Shown: positions 29,967-39,388, numbered from the stretch's first letter. The stretch is 64,000 nucleotides of DNA from Leisingera sp. SS27 (GCF_028368855.1 NZ_JAQNCY010000001.1:62001-126000), one strand, 5' to 3'. Made by a program: numbers and translations. Notes: generated by a model not told the origin, from the sequence alone.

Positions 29967-31661
29967 ATGACCGAACTGCTGACCGCAGCCCAGATGCGGG
30001 CCATTGAACAGTCCGCCATAGAGTCCGGCGAAGTCACCGGGCTGGAGCTGATGGAGCGGGCCGGGCAGGGGGTGGTTGAGGCCATCTTTGAGGAGTGGCC
30101 GGAATATGAAAGCGCTCCTCAAAGTGTGGCTGTCTTATGCGGTCCCGGCAACAATGGCGGAGATGGTTTTGTAGTGGCCCGGCTGCTTGCTGGGAAAGGC
30201 TGGGCTGTAAAGGTTTTCTTGTACGGTGATCCAGATAAGCTTCCACCTGATGCTCGCACCAATTATGAGATTTGGCTGGCTGACAATCAGGTCGAAGAGC
30301 TTACCGAAAGAGCGTTTCGAAAGGAGCCTTACAGCTTGTTTATTGATGCCCTGTTCGGGGCCGGGCTATCTCGCCCCCTGGAGGGTGAAGCCTTTAATGT
30401 TGCTTCCCATATGTCAGGGCGCAACGGTGATGATTACAGTGATAGCGTTGTCGCCATAGATGCCCCTTCCGGCCTCTGCTTGGATAGCGGAACTGTTCTT
30501 GAGGAAACGCCGCTCAGCCTGGGCCACCCGATCTTTGACCAACAGGGGCAGGAACCTCGAGGTCGTAAGCCGTTTCAAGACAGATTTGCAGCCCTGACAG
30601 TTACGTTCGACAGCCCAAAGTTCGGTCATTTTGTAAATGAAGGCCCGTCTGTGTGTGGCCAAGTCGTTGTTAAAGACATTGGGTTGGGGCAATGGCGAGT
30701 GCTGAAAGAAACCAAACCCGGTACGCCTCCTCGGTCAATGCGACTGCCTAATTCAGTTTTACTGGGTGAGTGGCCGTTAGTCGAAGATCGTCGTAAGCCG
30801 TGGATCTCTCGTTTTGATTCCGTCCGATGCAAAAAAGCATCCTCAAAGGGCCACAAATACACCCACGGACACGCCCTCGTCCTCTCCGGCGGCCACGGCA
30901 AGACCGGCGCTGCCCGGCTGGCCGCCCGCGGCGCCCTGCGGATCGGGGCTGGGCTGGTCACTGTCGGCTCGCCTCGCTCAGCGATGTTTGAGAATGCAGC
31001 CAATCTAACCGCCATTATGCTGCAGCAGATCGACGGGGCGCATGGGGTCAGCGAATTGCTGGAGGACAGACGTTTCAACGCAGTCTGTCTCGGCCCGGGC
31101 CTCGGGCGCGGCGCGGATACCCAGGCGGTGGTGATGGCGGTCCTGAAGGAAAACCGCGCCACCGTGCTGGACGCTGATGCGCTCACAAGGTTTGAACTGA
31201 AGCCGGAAGCGTTGTTTGAAATCCTGCACGAGAACTGCGTCCTCACCCCGCATGGCGGCGAATTTGCCAGGCTGTTCCCGGACCTCGCGGAAAAGCTGAA
31301 CGCACCCGCCACCACCGGCCCTGCCTATTCCAAGGTCGACGCCACCCGCGAGGCCGCCAAACGGGCGGGCTGCGTGGTGCTGTTCAAGGGGCCGGACACG
31401 GTGATCGCCGCGCCGGACGGGCGCTGCTCGGTGAATTCCGCCCATTACGAGCGCTCCGCCCCCTGGCTGGCCACTGCCGGGTCGGGCGATGTGCTGGCGG
31501 GGTTCATTACCGGGCTGATGGCGCGCGGGTTTTCCCCGATGCAGGCAGCAGAGACCGCCGCCTATATTCATGTGGAATGCGCGCTGGAGTTTGGCCCCGG
31601 CCTGATTGCCGAGGACCTGCCGGAGCAGATCCCCGCGGTGTTCCGCAAGCTGGGCCTCTGA
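29967..31661 (+). CDS. nnrD: Bifunctional NAD(P)HX epimerase/dehydratase
   Basis: Repairs hydrated NADH and NADPH. The 564-residue protein joins an epimerase domain (about residues 1-210; GPGNNGGDGFVVARLL near residue 58, IDALFGAGLSRPL and IDAPSGLCLDSG) with an ADP-dependent dehydratase domain (about 290-560; HALVLSGGHGKTGAARLAAR, LTPHGGEFARLF, ATAGSGDVLAGFITGL). A GGAAGGG site precedes the ATG. Oddity: from about 30115 to 30860 codon use and composition change sharply. A hand count gives 61 G+C in 120 bases at 30181-30300 against 85 in 120 at 31321-31440. The frame stays open and the motifs are intact, so this looks like a recombined segment. Confidence 0.95.
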   Translation: MTELLTAAQMRAIEQSAIESGEVTGLELMERAGQGVVEAIFEEWPEYESAPQSVAVLCGPGNNGGDGFVVARLLAGKGWAVKVFLYGDPDKLPPDARTNYEIWLADNQVEELTERAFRKEPYSLFIDALFGAGLSRPLEGEAFNVASHMSGRNGDDYSDSVVAIDAPSGLCLDSGTVLEETPLSLGHPIFDQQGQEPRGRKPFQDRFAALTVTFDSPKFGHFVNEGPSVCGQVVVKDIGLGQWRVLKETKPGTPPRSMRLPNSVLLGEWPLVEDRRKPWISRFDSVRCKKASSKGHKYTHGHALVLSGGHGKTGAARLAARGALRIGAGLVTVGSPRSAMFENAANLTAIMLQQIDGAHGVSELLEDRRFNAVCLGPGLGRGADTQAVVMAVLKENRATVLDADALTRFELKPEALFEILHENCVLTPHGGEFARLFPDLAEKLNAPATTGPAYSKVDATREAAKRAGCVVLFKGPDTVIAAPDGRCSVNSAHYERSAPWLATAGSGDVLAGFITGLMARGFSPMQAAETAAYIHVECALEFGPGLIAEDLPEQIPAVFRKLGL

Positions 31662-31664
31662 CGG

Positions 31665-32192
31665 TCAGGCCGCCGGGCGCAGGTCCTCTTGCGGTGCTGC
31701 GGCGGCGGACAGCTCCAGCCCGCCTGCATAAATCACATGCGGGCGGGAAAACTCCAGCACCGTCAGATCCATCATCTGCAGGCCCAGGTCGCGGATGAAT
31801 TCGCCATCCACCAGTTCATAGGCCGGAACCACCGCCTGCGGCTGGCCGAACATCGCCTTGGCGCGCCAGTCGCGCACCAGGATGCGCTGGTCCCAGGGCA
31901 CCACGAGGTCACCATCCGCCCGCGTGTCGCCGAGCGACCCGGCAGCGATGCACACGGCCTGCAGCATTGCGCGGCGTGTCCGAACAGCTTCCACTTGGGC
32001 CATTCCCTGGGTGCGGGTGATCAGGCTGTCGCCCGATTTGATTTCCTCAGCCATGCGCTCTCCCTCGCGGGTCAGCACGATGGTGCCGCGCAGAAGACTG
32101 ATGTTCTGGCTGCCTTGAAACAGCCGCCGGGGCTGTGCCTGGACACGCATCGCCAATTGCGCGCGCAGGGCCGCATTTCCAAACGGTTTCAT
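31665..32192 (-). CDS. Short Hint-domain-like protein
   Basis: A 175-residue protein. LLRGTIVLTREGERMAEEIKSG, DSLITRTQGMAQVEAV, VPWDQRILVRDWRA and LELSAAAAPQE follow the order of Hint_2 domains: an entry strand, the EEIKSGD turn, the PxxQR-IL block that replaces xSPxH, and a late beta segment. The first cysteine of an active Hint is not evident, so it is probably not self-cleaving. It may be a Hint-derived binding module. The ATG at 32192 is chosen; the upstream 37 codons look unconserved. It converges with nnrD with only 3 bases between the stops. Confidence 0.65.
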   Translation of the reverse strand: MKPFGNAALRAQLAMRVQAQPRRLFQGSQNISLLRGTIVLTREGERMAEEIKSGDSLITRTQGMAQVEAVRTRRAMLQAVCIAAGSLGDTRADGDLVVPWDQRILVRDWRAKAMFGQPQAVVPAYELVDGEFIRDLGLQMMDLTVLEFSRPHVIYAGGLELSAAAAPQEDLRPAA

Positions 32193-32412
32193 ATTGTTGC
32201 TCGCTTTGTCTGCCTCAGACTTTTTTGCCAAACTACCGCACAAGCGGATTCCGCGCCCAGCCTTTTTGCGCGAAAACCCGCCGATTGTTGCGATATTCCG
32301 CACCGATTGTTGCCGTTTTGCACATCGGCAATCCGGGCACGATTTCCCCTCGCATCCGCCGCCAAGCTTTGCTATTCAGCGCGTCACGCGGCGGGTTTGC
32401 CCCGGCGCATGT

Positions 32413-32496
32413 GCGGGTGTGGCGGAATTGGTAGACGCACCAGATTTAGGTTCTGGCGCCTTTGGCGTGGGGGTTCGAGTCCCTTCACCCGCACCA
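32413..32496 (+). tRNA. tRNA-Leu (anticodon UAG)
   Basis: A complete class II tRNA. Acceptor arms GCGGGTG and CACCCGC pair; D-arm GTGGCGGAATTGGTAGACGC; anticodon stem CCAGA / TCTGG around loop TTTAGGT, giving anticodon TAG for the CUA leucine codon; a long variable arm; T-arm GGGGGTTCGAGTCCC; discriminator A and an encoded CCA end. Length 84 including CCA. The surrounding 32193-32676 contains no protein gene. Confidence 0.96.
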
Positions 32497-32676
32497 TTTT
32501 CCAAAAACGGCCGGGTCAATTGTGCCGGATCAGCAGCGGCTGATGGCCGTTCCGCCTGTCTAGGCTGATAAATTATCCGTCCCGGCCTCCGGTATGCTAT
32601 ACTGGACCCCCGGCCGGCCTGCGGGCAGCGGCCGGCCCAAGCGTTTATCAGTACATTGTTACAAAAGGGGATGGCC

Positions 32677-33795
32677 ATGAAACGTCTTCTGCAAATCTCC
32701 ACTGCGGCTGCGGGGCTGTGCGCCATTGCGGCCCCGGCGTCAGCCGAACTGCGGTATGACAACAAATCCGGCGGTTATGTTGAAATCTATGGCCAGTTCA
32801 ATCCGGCCATCATCTCCGTTGACGACGGCCAGCAGACTGAGACCAACCTGCTCGACAATGACCTGTCCCGTTCCCGGATCGGTCTTCGCCTTATGCAGCC
32901 GATCGGGGCCAATACGTTCGGGTTCCGCTTCGAGACCGGACTGGGCTTTCCGAACTCGACCGAAGTTAACCAGTTCGGCTCCAACTACAGCGGCTGGACC
33001 CGCGCAGACCTGCGCCACGTGGACTTCTGGCTGGAAGGCAGCTGGGGCAGGTTCTCGGCCGGGCAGGGCAGCATGGTGGCCGACGGCGCGGCTGAGACCG
33101 ATCTGTCCTATGTCGGCACCGCCCTGTATTCCTATACCGTCGATTCCAACGCAGGCTTCCTGATCCGCGATACCGCCGGCGTTCTCAGCGGTCCCGCGCT
33201 GGTGGATGCCTTTGACAACCTCGACGGCTCCCGCCGCGGCCGGATCCGCTATGACACTCCGGATCTGAACGGCTTTTCCGTCGGCATCGCCTGGGGGCAG
33301 AACATCCTGTCGTCCGGCGATGATGCTGACTACTACGACATCGGCCTGCGCTACGGGCAGGAATTCGGCTCCACCAATTTCGCGGCGTCTCTGGCTTATC
33401 AGGTGCGTGACGACGCGGGCGCAGAACGCTCGGACGTGATCGGATCGGCCTCTGTCCTGCTGGACAGCGGCATCAGCTTTACCGTTGCGGGCGGCAGCCG
33501 GGACAACGACGCGGCTGGTTCCAGCGATCCCAGTTATTACTACGCCAAGATCGGCTATGAGACCGGCAACTGGCTGCCCTGGGGCAAAACCGGGTTCGGC
33601 GTGCATTACTATGACGGCGAGGATTTCAACGTCACCGGTTCCAGCGCCAAGGGCTGGGGCATCGGCGCGGTGCAGAAGGTCGACAGTATCAATACAGACA
33701 TCTACCTGACCTATCAGGAATATGACTATGAGGATGCCGCCGCGACCTACCAGGATCTGACAACCTGGGTTCTGGGTGCCCGCTGGCGGTTCTGA
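32677..33795 (+). CDS. Outer membrane porin, copy 1
   Basis: A 372-residue porin of the alphaproteobacterial general type: signal peptide MKRLLQISTAAAGLCAIAAPASA, then a mature beta-barrel with alternating aromatic strands ([53 protein letters not shown]) and a C-terminal strand ending WVLGARWRF, whose last phenylalanine is the BAM recognition signal. The ATG at 32677 has AAAAGGGG 6 bases upstream. It is followed by a second, related porin; the two share [17 protein letters not shown] and the end motif, so they arose by duplication. Confidence 0.92.
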   Translation: MKRLLQISTAAAGLCAIAAPASAELRYDNKSGGYVEIYGQFNPAIISVDDGQQTETNLLDNDLSRSRIGLRLMQPIGANTFGFRFETGLGFPNSTEVNQFGSNYSGWTRADLRHVDFWLEGSWGRFSAGQGSMVADGAAETDLSYVGTALYSYTVDSNAGFLIRDTAGVLSGPALVDAFDNLDGSRRGRIRYDTPDLNGFSVGIAWGQNILSSGDDADYYDIGLRYGQEFGSTNFAASLAYQVRDDAGAERSDVIGSASVLLDSGISFTVAGGSRDNDAAGSSDPSYYYAKIGYETGNWLPWGKTGFGVHYYDGEDFNVTGSSAKGWGIGAVQKVDSINTDIYLTYQEYDYEDAAATYQDLTTWVLGARWRF

Positions 33796-33818
33796 ACTGC
33801 GGGCAGGAATTCTATGAA

Positions 33819-33846
33819 AAAGCGCTCTGGGCAGCCGGAGCGCTTT
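33819..33846 (+). terminator. Hairpin after porin 1
   Basis: Arms AAAGCGCTCTGG and CCGGAGCGCTTT pair (one G-U) around GCAG, 24 bases past the stop. The T-run is only three bases, so termination may be partial. The remaining 33847-34142 shows no gene. Confidence 0.6.
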
Positions 33847-34142
33847 ACGCCGCCCAAGGCCCAGCGGTCTCCGCCCCCGGCAGTCCTCGCCGGAATCCGG
33901 CCAAGGGTTGCGCAAACAGCATAGCAGCTTTGCGTCTGGCGGGGCGCCAACGTAATCGTCTTCACATCTCCCGGTCCGCGCCAGGGCTACGGTGCAGGTG
34001 ATTTTTTGCCACGCGCAGATTTTCACAAATGCCGCAGCGGCCACCTGGCCCGGACTTCACGCCATGCGGACGGAACCTGTCTTGGCTCCGCCGCCGGTTT
34101 GTGCCGGACAGCAGCCGTAAGCGGCGGAACAGGAGACAGAAA

Positions 34143-35261
34143 ATGAAAACCAAGATTGCCGCCCGCGCCGGCGCAGCCTCCCTCGCAGCCGCACTCGCGG
34201 CCCCGGCATTTGCAGGCCCCACCTACACCAATGACACTGGCGGCAGCTTCCGCTGGTATGGCCAATTCAATCCTGCCTACCAGTCGTTTGACGACGGCGA
34301 ACAGGACTTCAACCGCCTGACCGACAACGCGGCCTCCAATTCGCGCATCGGCTTTGAGCTGGAGCAGGAATACGGCGAAAACACCCTGCGGTTCCGTTTT
34401 GAAACCGCCTTCGGCTTCCGCTCCTCGGACGGGGTCAGCCAGACCTCGACCGGCGACAACCTGAGCTGGGACCGCACCAACATCCGCCACGTCGACTTCC
34501 AGTTCGACACCGCGCGCTATGGCCGCTTTTCGGCGGGTCAGGGCTCGATGGCGACGGACGGCATCACCGGGGCTGATTTCTCCGGCACCGGCCTCGGCGC
34601 TTCCAACGCGGTTGCCGACTCCGCGGGCGGCTATGCCTTCCGCACCGGCGCGGGCGCGCTCAGCAGCGTGGATATCGGCGATGCCTTCAACGACTTCGAC
34701 GGCAGCCGCCTGGGCCGTGTCCGTTACGATTCGCCGGAGCTTGCGGGCTTCACCCTCTCGACCTCCTGGGGCACCGATATCCTGAAGGACGCCAACGACC
34801 GCGAAAGCTATGACGTTGCGGTCCGCTGGGCCAATGACGACGCGGCCGGCTTTGCCATCGACACCGGCATCGGCGCCTCCTGGACCGAGGAAACCGGCGA
34901 GCAGGACTACCGTGATATCTCCGGCTCCTTCGCGGTGCTGCACAAGGCCACCGGCCTGTCGCTGAACATCGCCGCAGGCGAGCGCGACATCGCGGGCACC
35001 TACGCTTATGCCAAGCTGGGCTACTCTGCAGACCTGATTGCGGCCGGCTCCACTTCCTTCTCGGTGGACTATTACGACGGCTCCGACATGGTCAGCAACG
35101 GCGACAGCGCCGAGTCCTGGGGTATCGCCGCGGTTCAGAAAATCGACGCCTATAATGTCGAGACCTACCTGGCCTACCGCGACTATTCCTATGCCGATAC
35201 CAGCGCCACCACCTACCAGGACGCCAACGTCATCCTGGCTGGTGCCCGCTGGAAGTTCTGA
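34143..35261 (+). CDS. Outer membrane porin, copy 2
   Basis: A 372-residue paralogue of the preceding porin. Signal peptide [20 protein letters not shown], then strands such as [60 protein letters not shown] and C-terminal AGARWKF. Both mature proteins have the DGS-R-GR-RYD loop 3 region. The ATG at 34143 has AGGAGA about 7 bases before it. Substrates of the two pores cannot be distinguished from sequence, but the tandem pair probably allows switching of outer membrane permeability. A strong terminator follows. Confidence 0.92.
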   Translation: MKTKIAARAGAASLAAALAAPAFAGPTYTNDTGGSFRWYGQFNPAYQSFDDGEQDFNRLTDNAASNSRIGFELEQEYGENTLRFRFETAFGFRSSDGVSQTSTGDNLSWDRTNIRHVDFQFDTARYGRFSAGQGSMATDGITGADFSGTGLGASNAVADSAGGYAFRTGAGALSSVDIGDAFNDFDGSRLGRVRYDSPELAGFTLSTSWGTDILKDANDRESYDVAVRWANDDAAGFAIDTGIGASWTEETGEQDYRDISGSFAVLHKATGLSLNIAAGERDIAGTYAYAKLGYSADLIAAGSTSFSVDYYDGSDMVSNGDSAESWGIAAVQKIDAYNVETYLAYRDYSYADTSATTYQDANVILAGARWKF

Positions 35262-35290
35262 ACCGCAACTCCCTCGGTTTCAGATCAGGA

Positions 35291-35318
35291 AACACGCCCC
35301 TTTGCGGGCGTGTTTTTT
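35291..35318 (+). terminator. Intrinsic terminator after porin 2
   Basis: Stem AACACGCCC / GGGCGTGTT followed by TTTTTT, 30 bases past the stop. Confidence 0.92.
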
Positions 35319-35458
35319 CGTTTTCAGGCTTCGGAAATCCGCGCGATTGCGCAGGAAAGGGGCAATCCCCCTTGCGCCGCCGCGCCGGGGGAAATAGAAG
35401 ACCGCAAATTGTCTGGGGGCACCTCGCGAGGGAGCCCCGAATCTCTATGGGGAATAGG

Positions 35459-36790
35459 ATGCAGGTCACCGAGACGCTGAACGAAGGTCTGAAACGCGGC
35501 TACGCCATCACCGTCACCGCCGCCGAGCTGGACGAGAAGGTCAACGAAAAGCTGGTCGAAGCCCAGCCGGAAATCGAAATGAAAGGTTTCCGCAAGGGCA
35601 AGGTGCCGATGGCCCTGCTGAAAAAGCAGTTCGGCCAGCGCCTGATGGGCGAAGCGATGCAGGAATCCATCGACGGCGCCATGAACAAGCATTTCGAGGA
35701 CAGCGGCGACCGCCCGGCGCTGCAGCCCCAAGTCAAGATGACCAACGAAGACTGGAAAGAAGGCGACGACGTCAACGTCGAGATGTCCTACGAGGCACTG
35801 CCGGAAATCCCCGAAGTCGACTTCTCCGGCGTCGAGCTGGAAAAGCTGGTTGTGAAGGCTGAAGACGAAGCCGTCACCGAGGCGCTGGCCAACCTGGCCG
35901 AAACCGCCAAGGAATTCGAAGCCCGCGAAGAGGGCGCAGCAGCCGAAGACGGCGACCAGGTCGTGATCGACTTCGTGGGCCGTATCGACGGCGAAGCCTT
36001 TGAAGGCGGCGCAGGCGACGACTACCCGCTGACCCTGGGCTCCAACTCCTTCATCCCCGGCTTCGAAGAGCAGCTGGTCGGCACCAAGGCCGGTGAAGAA
36101 AAAGACGTGACCGTGTCCTTCCCCGAGGAATACGGCGCAGAGCACCTGGCCGGCAAAGAGGCCGTATTCTCCTGCACCGTCAAGGAGGTCAAAGCCCCGA
36201 AAGCGGCTGAGATCGACGACGAGCTGGCCAAGAAATTCGGCGCCGACGATCTGGACGCGCTGAAAGGCCAGATCTCCGAGCGCCTGGAAGCCGAATACGC
36301 CGGTGCCGCCCGCGCAGTGCTGAAGCGCGGCCTGCTGGACAAGCTGGACACCCTGGTTTCCTTCGACCTGCCGCCGTCGCTGGTCGACGCCGAAGCCAAG
36401 CAGATCGCGCACCAGCTGTGGCACGAGGACAACCCGGAAGTGGAAGGCCACGACCACGGTGAAATCGAGACCACCGAAGAGCACACCAAACTGGCCGAGC
36501 GCCGCGTCCGTCTGGGCCTGCTGCTGGCCGAGCTGGGCCAGAAAGCCGAGGTCGAAGTGACCGACGCTGAGATGACCCAGGCGATCATGGCGCAAGCCCG
36601 CCAGTACCCGGGCCAGGAACGCCAGTTCTTCGAGTTCATCCAGCAGAACGCCCAGATGCAGCAGCAGCTGCGCGCGCCGATCTTCGAGGACAAGGTTGTC
36701 GACCATATCGTTGGCCAGGCCAAAGTGACCGAGAGAGAGATCTCCAAGGACGATCTGCAAAAGGCCGTTGAAGAGCTGGAAGAGGAATAA
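35459..36790 (+). CDS. tig: Trigger factor
   Basis: Ribosome-associated chaperone and prolyl isomerase. The 443-residue protein starts [19 protein letters not shown] and shows the ribosome-binding FRKGKVP motif ([17 protein letters not shown], about residues 43-59), the FKBP domain ([20 protein letters not shown] near 166-185) and the helical chaperone domain. The ATG at 35459 matches family N-termini; the open frame begins earlier at 35372 without a good start. A clean terminator follows, so it is a single gene. Confidence 0.96.
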   Translation: MQVTETLNEGLKRGYAITVTAAELDEKVNEKLVEAQPEIEMKGFRKGKVPMALLKKQFGQRLMGEAMQESIDGAMNKHFEDSGDRPALQPQVKMTNEDWKEGDDVNVEMSYEALPEIPEVDFSGVELEKLVVKAEDEAVTEALANLAETAKEFEAREEGAAAEDGDQVVIDFVGRIDGEAFEGGAGDDYPLTLGSNSFIPGFEEQLVGTKAGEEKDVTVSFPEEYGAEHLAGKEAVFSCTVKEVKAPKAAEIDDELAKKFGADDLDALKGQISERLEAEYAGAARAVLKRGLLDKLDTLVSFDLPPSLVDAEAKQIAHQLWHEDNPEVEGHDHGEIETTEEHTKLAERRVRLGLLLAELGQKAEVEVTDAEMTQAIMAQARQYPGQERQFFEFIQQNAQMQQQLRAPIFEDKVVDHIVGQAKVTEREISKDDLQKAVEELEEE

Positions 36791-36814
36791 TCCTCTCCTC
36801 AGAACGCATTACGG

Positions 36815-36842
36815 AAAGGCCGCCCGGGTGGGCGGCCTTTTT
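36815..36842 (+). terminator. Intrinsic terminator after tig
   Basis: Stem AAAGGCCGCCC / GGGCGGCCTTT with loop GGGT and a TTTTT tail, 25 bases past the stop. Confidence 0.92.
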
Positions 36843-36873
36843 CATTGGGTCCTTGGCCAGGCGGGGCCGACGG

Positions 36874-37557
36874 TCAGAGAATAACCCGCTCCTGCAGCCA
36901 CAGAAGCGACGGATAGGCCGCCAGCCAGATCCAAAAAAACCGGTTCAGCCCGAACAGGCAGGCATTGGCCAGATGAAACAGGGCAGCCGTAAACAAGGCC
37001 AGAATCAGCGTTTCGCGGCTGAACAGCGCCAGTGGAAACAGGACCTCGAACAGCATCACCGCCCAGCCCATTGCCCACAGTAGACGCGGCTGGTCAGCAA
37101 ATGCGCGCAAACCCTCGCTGACCGGATAGGCGGAGAAGCGGAACACATCCTGAAGCGCCCGGCCTGAGCGCCACTCCGGCTTCACGATCTTGACCTGACC
37201 GGAGATGAAGTAGCAGATCACCAGCTGTCCGGCGAGATAGGCAAAGGCATATTCCTTCCAGTGCTCCTGCGGCAGCCAGCGGGCGGCGGTCAGACAGCAC
37301 AGGATCAGCAGGCTCATCTTGTCGCTGCCGCCATTGTACGGCCCCTGGAACCGCTGCAGGATCAGCAGCCCCAGAAGAACCAGCGCCAGCAGAACCCACG
37401 GGCTGGCAATGCCAAACAGCAGCAGCGCACATAGAATGGCCCGCAGGCCGTAAATCAGCCTCTCATCGCGGAAGCCCGCCAGATGCTCTGCGCTTTGCTG
37501 CAGAAAGGCCAGCGCCATCAGAATTTCGGTTGCGCGCAGGGCGGCGTCCAGGGTCAT
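36874..37557 (-). CDS. HTTM-like polytopic membrane protein
   Basis: A 227-residue protein with about six helices: FLQQSAEHLAGFRDERLIYG before the first pair, LLLFGIASPWVLLALVLLGL, YAFAYLAGQLVICYFISGQ, WAMGWAVMLFEVLFPLALFS and AALFHLANACLFGLNRFFW. The FISGQVKIVKPEW and FEVLFPLAL segments resemble the HTTM domain found in vitamin K-dependent gamma-carboxylases and bacterial relatives. Bacterial HTTM proteins mostly lack a known function. Its start overlaps the stop of the upstream gene as ATGA, so the two are translationally coupled. Confidence 0.72.
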   Translation of the reverse strand: MTLDAALRATEILMALAFLQQSAEHLAGFRDERLIYGLRAILCALLLFGIASPWVLLALVLLGLLILQRFQGPYNGGSDKMSLLILCCLTAARWLPQEHWKEYAFAYLAGQLVICYFISGQVKIVKPEWRSGRALQDVFRFSAYPVSEGLRAFADQPRLLWAMGWAVMLFEVLFPLALFSRETLILALFTAALFHLANACLFGLNRFFWIWLAAYPSLLWLQERVIL

Positions 37558-38000
37558 GGCGCGGCCAGCCCGGCCATCAGATGCGGCTCTGACTGATAGG
37601 TGATGGCCTTGATCAGGCCGCCGTCCTCCGCCCGGTCCAGAAAGACCAGGCGGAATTGCAGGTAGGGCAGGCAGGCACCGGGCGGCAGGCTGCGCTGCAG
37701 CTCGGCTGTGATCCTGCGCAGGATCTCCTGCTCACTGTGTTCAGTTGGCGTAAGCGTCAGCCGTTCGGCGCAGGAAACCAGGAACAGGCTTTCGTTCCAG
37801 CGCGGGTTCCACAGCATCCGGCGGAGCATTGCCAGTGGTGTCAGCTGTTGCGGACGGGGCCGGAATTCGCGCCAGCTTTGCGGTGCGCTGGCGGCGCTGG
37901 CCAGCATGGCCCATTCCACCCGGGGCGAGGGGTCGACCGATTTGAAGAACCGCCAGGACGGCATCAGGGCAGGCAGCAGGAGTTTCAACAGGCTCAGCAT
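37554..38000 (-). CDS. Unknown protein paired with the HTTM-like protein
   Basis: A 148-residue protein I do not recognise: MLSLLKLLLPALMPSWRFF, then a soluble domain with FRPRPQQLTPLAMLRRMLWN and LPPGACLPYLQFRLVFLDRA. No clear catalytic motif; two cysteines. The N-terminal hydrophobic stretch is amphipathic rather than a full membrane helix. It overlaps the HTTM-like gene by 4 bases. In other bacteria HTTM proteins are often next to a small soluble partner, so a functional pair is likely (inference). Confidence 0.65.
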   Translation of the reverse strand: MLSLLKLLLPALMPSWRFFKSVDPSPRVEWAMLASAASAPQSWREFRPRPQQLTPLAMLRRMLWNPRWNESLFLVSCAERLTLTPTEHSEQEILRRITAELQRSLPPGACLPYLQFRLVFLDRAEDGGLIKAITYQSEPHLMAGLAAP

Positions 38001-38119
38001 CGCGCCAGTTAAGCCGCAACCGGTTAGAATTCCGCTAAAATCCGGGCCGTGCCGCGGCCGGACGCTCCCGCCCGTCCTTGGCGCCGTCCTGCGGACAGCG
38101 CCGCGTTCCGTTGGGCCTG

Positions 38120-38142
38120 GCAGCGCCCCTGCGGGGCGCTGC
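38120..38142. terminator. Perfect hairpin after the SLT gene
   Basis: Arms GCAGCGCCCC and GGGGCGCTGC around TGC, 21 bases past the minus-strand stop at 38163. No T-run. A terminator or 3'-end structure. Confidence 0.5.
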
Positions 38143-38162
38143 GGTTGCGGCAGGGGCCGCCG

Positions 38163-38639
38163 TCAGCTTCCGGGCCGCAGGCCGGTTTCCACCAGCATGC
38201 CGCGGCGCTTGGCCTCGTAGTAGTACCCGCGTGAGTAGTGCTTCACCGCCATATCCTGACTGCCATCGGCCAGCAGCCAGGCGCCGCGCAGGTATTTCAC
38301 GGAAAACTGCAGGTTTGTATCGGCATCCAGCAGATCCTTGGGCTCCCCCTTGAAGCCCATCGACCGCGCTGTCGCGGGAAGGATCTGCAGCAGCCCGTAG
38401 TAGGGGCGGTTCACCGCATGCGGACGGTGGGTGCTTTCGCGGACCGCCAGCCGGTGCACCAGGCTGCGCGGCACTTCGTAGTGGTCGGCCCAGTAGTTGA
38501 TCTTCCGGCGCAGCTCCGGCGTCTCGTTCGGATAGAGCGGCGGGCCGGCTCTGGACACCTCGGGCGGGGAGGCGGTGCTGGCGCAGGCTGACAGAACAGC
38601 AGCAGCAATAAACAAAAGGAAGGTGGTCCGGCGCGTCAT
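38163..38639 (-). CDS. SLT-type lytic transglycosylase lipoprotein
   Basis: A 158-residue protein. The signal MTRRTTFLLFIAAAVLSACAS ends in a lipobox (LSAC), so it is an outer- or inner-membrane lipoprotein. The Slt domain shows VRESTHRPHAVN with the catalytic glutamate, YYGLLQILPATARSMGF, and NLQFSVKYLRGAW; the GLxQ and NxxxSxxY patterns are conserved. It cleaves peptidoglycan; a small domain like this is often tied to a specific assembly. The ATG at 38639 has GGAGG 4-5 bases upstream; the open frame to 38795 lacks a better start. Confidence 0.85.
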   Translation of the reverse strand: MTRRTTFLLFIAAAVLSACASTASPPEVSRAGPPLYPNETPELRRKINYWADHYEVPRSLVHRLAVRESTHRPHAVNRPYYGLLQILPATARSMGFKGEPKDLLDADTNLQFSVKYLRGAWLLADGSQDMAVKHYSRGYYYEAKRRGMLVETGLRPGS

Positions 38640-39050
38640 GCGGCCTCCAAAAGCGGTTTCTCTCTCGCGGGCCAGATTAGCCGCATCTCTGCGGGCCGCA
38701 ATGCTGACCGGGCAGCCACCGGGCTGCAGCGGCGGGGAACCGCCATTCCGGCAGGCGGAAACTGCCTGAAACAAGGTCCGGTGCAGGTCGGTCAAACTTT
38801 AATCATTAGACATTTGTTAAATATGGCATCCCACTACATATTGGGGGTGCGCATTGAGGCAGAAACAACCCTCAGGGCAGTTCGCCCCTCACGCCTGTGG
38901 GGCGGCTGATCCCTTCGGGCAGAACAGGGGCCGCGGCTGTTTCCCAAAATTTCGCGGCCCCTACAACGCGCAAGCAGCCCCTGAAAGCAGCGGCAGCCGT
39001 GCCGCCCGATGGGCAGCGGCCGTCTGTCTGAACGCCGCGCTCGCGGGCAA

Positions 39051-39239
39051 TCAGACGGGTTTCTGCAGGGCAGCCGGTTGCTTGAACAGGCTCTTCTCAG
39101 GCTGAAGCAGCCCCGTCGGCACCAGATCCGACACCGCCTCTGTCCTGAACGACGGCCGGTCGAACCGGTGGCCGCGCAGCAGACGGAACAACAGCCGCCG
39201 GCGCAGCGCCAGCTCTTCACTTTCCAATGCGTCCTGCAT
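39051..39239 (-). CDS. Possible small protein, 62 residues
   Basis: A short frame reading MQDALESEELALRRRLLFRL, then RHRFDRPS-like basic and SLFKQPA segments. An AAAGGGGG site lies 7 bases before the ATG, and the codon pattern is high-GC as expected. No known family is recognised; it could be a shadow. The rest of 38640-39050 and 39240-39360 shows no gene. Confidence 0.35.
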   Translation of the reverse strand: MQDALESEELALRRRLLFRLLRGHRFDRPSFRTEAVSDLVPTGLLQPEKSLFKQPAALQKPV

Positions 39240-39360
39240 GGCGCATCCCCCTTTCTCACTCCACACAGGCAGTATTCTTGCGGAATACGGCAAACAGATG
39301 GTTATTCGGGGGCAGGGATTTCCGTGCAATTTGGCGCGTCTTTTCAAACTGCGCACAGGC

Positions 39361-39388
39361 AAAGAAAAAGGCCGCCCATCAGGCGGCC
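39361..39388 (-). terminator. Intrinsic terminator after rplI
   Basis: Stem GGCCGCC / GGCGGCC with a 5-base loop and, on the minus strand, a TTTTTCTTT tail; it lies 30 bases past the rplI stop and ends the ribosomal operon. Confidence 0.9.

Noticed and set aside
35324-36760. Minus-strand frame across the trigger factor gene.
   Set aside because: Antisense of tig; biased composition, no motifs.
38834-39259. 141-codon minus-strand frame, very rich in Arg and Cys.
   Set aside because: Composition typical of a shadow; no start signal as good as the overlapping short frame at 39051-39239.
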